A stretch of 64,000 bases of DNA from Scatophagus argus (taxonomy: Eukaryota; Chordata; Actinopteri; Scatophagidae). Position 1 is the first letter of the stretch; each line of letters opens with the position of its first letter. Location of the stretch: positions 14,719,641 through 14,783,640 of the forward strand of contig NC_058513.1 in NCBI RefSeq assembly GCF_020382885.2, read 5' to 3'. The notes below the pieces were generated by a model. It saw only the letters and a list, made by a program, of their open reading frames with translations, was not told the origin of the DNA and did not search any database. This document shows positions 62,414-64,000 of this stretch, piece after piece. A program made the position numbers and the translations under genes.

Positions 62414-63483
62414 GTAAGCTGTCTCTTCTGAAAATGTTTGTTAAGTGGAAGAGACACCAGGCCACTCTTAAGTGCTCGAAGAGCCATAACCTTGGAGTGT
62501 CCTTCTTGCTTCCCTCTTTGTGATTGCTCATGTATGTGATGGAACAGCTCTGTTTCTGTGCATACTAATCCGAATTGCATCTGTCCTCTCATTTCTCCAT
62601 GTTGCTTTACCCATTTCCCTACATCTCTCTATTTGCCTTCTTTCCCTCTTTTCTTGTATTTCAGGTTGTTCTCCTTTCACAAGCTTTCCCTCTAAGGCTG
62701 TGGCTGCCAACCCAGTCTCTGACCTCTCCTCTCCTCTTGACTTAGGTAACTGCCTCCTCTCTTGTTCTTGCTCATTTCACACTCAAAATGCTCTGCAATC
62801 ATCAGATCCTCTCTGTGCCTACATGCATTATTCTTCCTGCCATGACCCCCTCTCAACGTACAATAGAAGAAAACCTTTTCTACTTAACACCGGTGACTGT
62901 TGTGCACAGCAGCCAACCAGTTAACTTTTTATATTAGGAAGAAATGTGAGCTCAACTTTTATTATGTGAGATGTTTGCAATTCAGTCGCTGCATCTGTGA
63001 GTCGAAGTCATTTACCAGCAACATCCTAAAATTGTCAGATGTCGTTCATTTCCTGCCTTGATTAAAATATTGAACCCATAAATTTACATGACCCTACTAT
63101 CCTACAGTCTTTGCTAGCCTGGTTTCAGGATGAAGTCTGTGTTCCTAACCCCAAAAGCTAAATCAGTGAATGTAATCAGATAGTTTTAAAAATGTGTTTG
63201 GGCACCACTGTGTCCTATGACATGTTTAGCTTGTTTAGCTGCTCTAATCTCATTGCATTAGAAAGGGTGATATCAGAATGAATTCAGGATTATTTGTTGT
63301 ACGGGTGATTATGCTTTTTGCAGGTGTATGTCTGATCTTTTGTCCCTGCATTTCAGGTCCTGTCAGGGGTCCTCCCGCTTCTGGAGCCCCTCCAGTCTCA
63401 GCACCTCAGCCGTATAATCAGTACAGTCACAGCCAAGCAAACATGCAGAATGGACCCCCACTTATGACGCAGGCACCACCCAG
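62254..63483 (+). CDS. sec24c: SEC24C, COPII coat cargo adaptor (N-terminal part)
   Basis: Sec24 paralogues pair with Sec23 in the inner COPII coat and choose cargo at ER exit sites. Only the start is in the window: exon 2 (62254-62413) encodes MNVNQHTPMASPYGQPHP and onward to YQPGAPPQ, and exon 3 (63357-63483) encodes GPVRGPPASGAPPVSAPQP to LMTQAPP, joined in phase. MNVNQ, the tyrosine/proline/glycine/glutamine-rich composition, PYAPYNGPASTYQ and GAPP match the disordered N-terminus of SEC24C. The zinc finger, trunk and gelsolin parts lie beyond position 64000. The ATG at 62254 was chosen because MNVNQ is the family start; the in-frame ATG at 62224 lies before the acceptor. SEC24D is the alternative; neighbours favour SEC24C. 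Confidence 0.9.
62665..62745 (+). CDS. sec24c: Candidate SEC24C cassette exon (27 codons)
   Basis: A very strong acceptor (TTTCCCTCTTTTCTTGTATTTCAG as two adjoining parts, ending at 62664) and a CTTAG-GTAACT donor bound 81 nt, a multiple of three. In the SEC24C frame it has no stop and encodes CSPFTSFPSKAVAANPVSDL then SSPLDL; inclusion leaves the downstream phase unchanged. Confidence 0.45.
   Translation, partial: VVLLSQAFPLRLWLPTQSLTSPLLLT
63357..63483 (+). CDS. sec24c: SEC24C next coding exon
   Basis: 127 nt. The acceptor is CATTTCAG and the donor GTAATT. It ends two bases into a codon, so the gene continues rightwards. Confidence 0.92.
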
Positions 63484-64000
63484 GTAATTACATGTGGATT
63501 TGTTGTTGAGAAGTGTATTTAGGCCTTGGATTTTATAAAACACGATTTGTTTGTTTGTTTGTTTTTTAAGGTAAATCTACTCAAAAGTCAAATTTTATTA
63601 GACAGCCAGAGTTTTTAATGGCGACTAAAATTATATTTTTACAGACTACGATTTCTACTACTTAAGGTGTGTTCACCTGTAGCAGCTTATTCATATTCTG
63701 CAGCTTTCTCTTCACCTCATTCACGCAAGTGGCAGAATCCATGACCATGTGGTTAGTTAGGAGTGAAAGTGGGCTCCAAAGCAACCTCAGCAGATTATTC
63801 AAAAATACTCATAATGTGATATTTAAGAGACTGATTATGCTTTGTAATAGGCAGCAGTTACTTGTGCTATAAAAGCTGAGCATAAAAAAATCAATTAAAA
63901 GAAAACTGCAGTTCCAGTTGCCGCTGATATTCTTTTTATGCTTCCACACTGTTGATAGCCTGCTAGCGGCATTGTATTTGTGGGTTGTCTGTCTATCCAT
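63484..64000 (+). other. sec24c: SEC24C intron, partial
   Basis: AT-rich; no further exon before the window ends. Confidence 0.75.

Noticed and set aside
996..63483. The 4q26-type quartet USP53-MYOZ2-SYNPO2-SEC24D
   Set aside because: The USP exons match USP54 far better ([22 protein letters not shown]), the PDZ matches SYNPO2L, and SEC24 begins MNVNQ.
1..64000. CRISPR arrays, phage, plasmid or bacterial operon structure
   Set aside because: All regularly spaced repeats are microsatellites, and genes have vertebrate exon-intron structure.

Overview
ORGANISM. The window looks like nuclear DNA of a teleost fish, probably a spiny-rayed (percomorph-type) one. It has vertebrate genes with GT-AG introns, very many (CA)n, (GA)n and (GATA)n microsatellites, tRNA-headed SINEs, a decayed Tc1-like transposon and several short dispersed repeats of the kind common in such genomes. 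Nothing bacterial, viral, plasmid-like or CRISPR-like was seen. LAYOUT. Four protein-coding genes were recognised by reading exons and checking splice sites and phases by hand. (1) USP54, minus strand: 14 coding exons at 996-25865, a likely non-coding first exon and GC-rich promoter near 34920-35215, and a 3' end beyond the left edge. (2) MYOZ1 (calsarcin-2), minus strand, complete: coding exons 36489-41657, a poly(A) signal near 36155 and a likely 5' untranslated exon ending at 44137. (3) SYNPO2L, minus strand, complete: coding exons 48187-58567, plus an alternative first coding exon at 52266-52335 that would make a protein without the PDZ domain. (4) SEC24C, plus strand: a likely untranslated exon ending at 60526, the start codon at 62254, a third exon at 63357-63483, a possible in-frame cassette exon at 62665-62745, and the rest beyond the right edge. 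Total coding sequence is small; introns and intergenic DNA dominate and are repeat-rich. HOW THE GENES RELATE. Order and orientation (USP54, MYOZ1 and SYNPO2L on one strand, SEC24C opposed) match human 10q22. The related quartet USP53-MYOZ2-SYNPO2-SEC24D lies on human 4q26, so this is one half of an old duplicated block. MYOZ1 and SYNPO2L are Z-disc and actin-associated proteins of striated muscle. USP54 is a ubiquitin-specific-protease family member and SEC24C is a COPII cargo adaptor. They share a neighbourhood, not an operon. MOST INTERESTING. The phase-compatible alternative promoter/first exon of SYNPO2L; the phase-preserving candidate cassette exon of SEC24C; CA repeats placed beside several USP54 splice sites; an intact SINE with a 13-bp target duplication between the divergent SYNPO2L and SEC24C starts; a spliced-looking unexplained ORF at 43.4-43.7 kb. 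No wholly new biological system was found. All homology statements come from memory of the families; no search was run.
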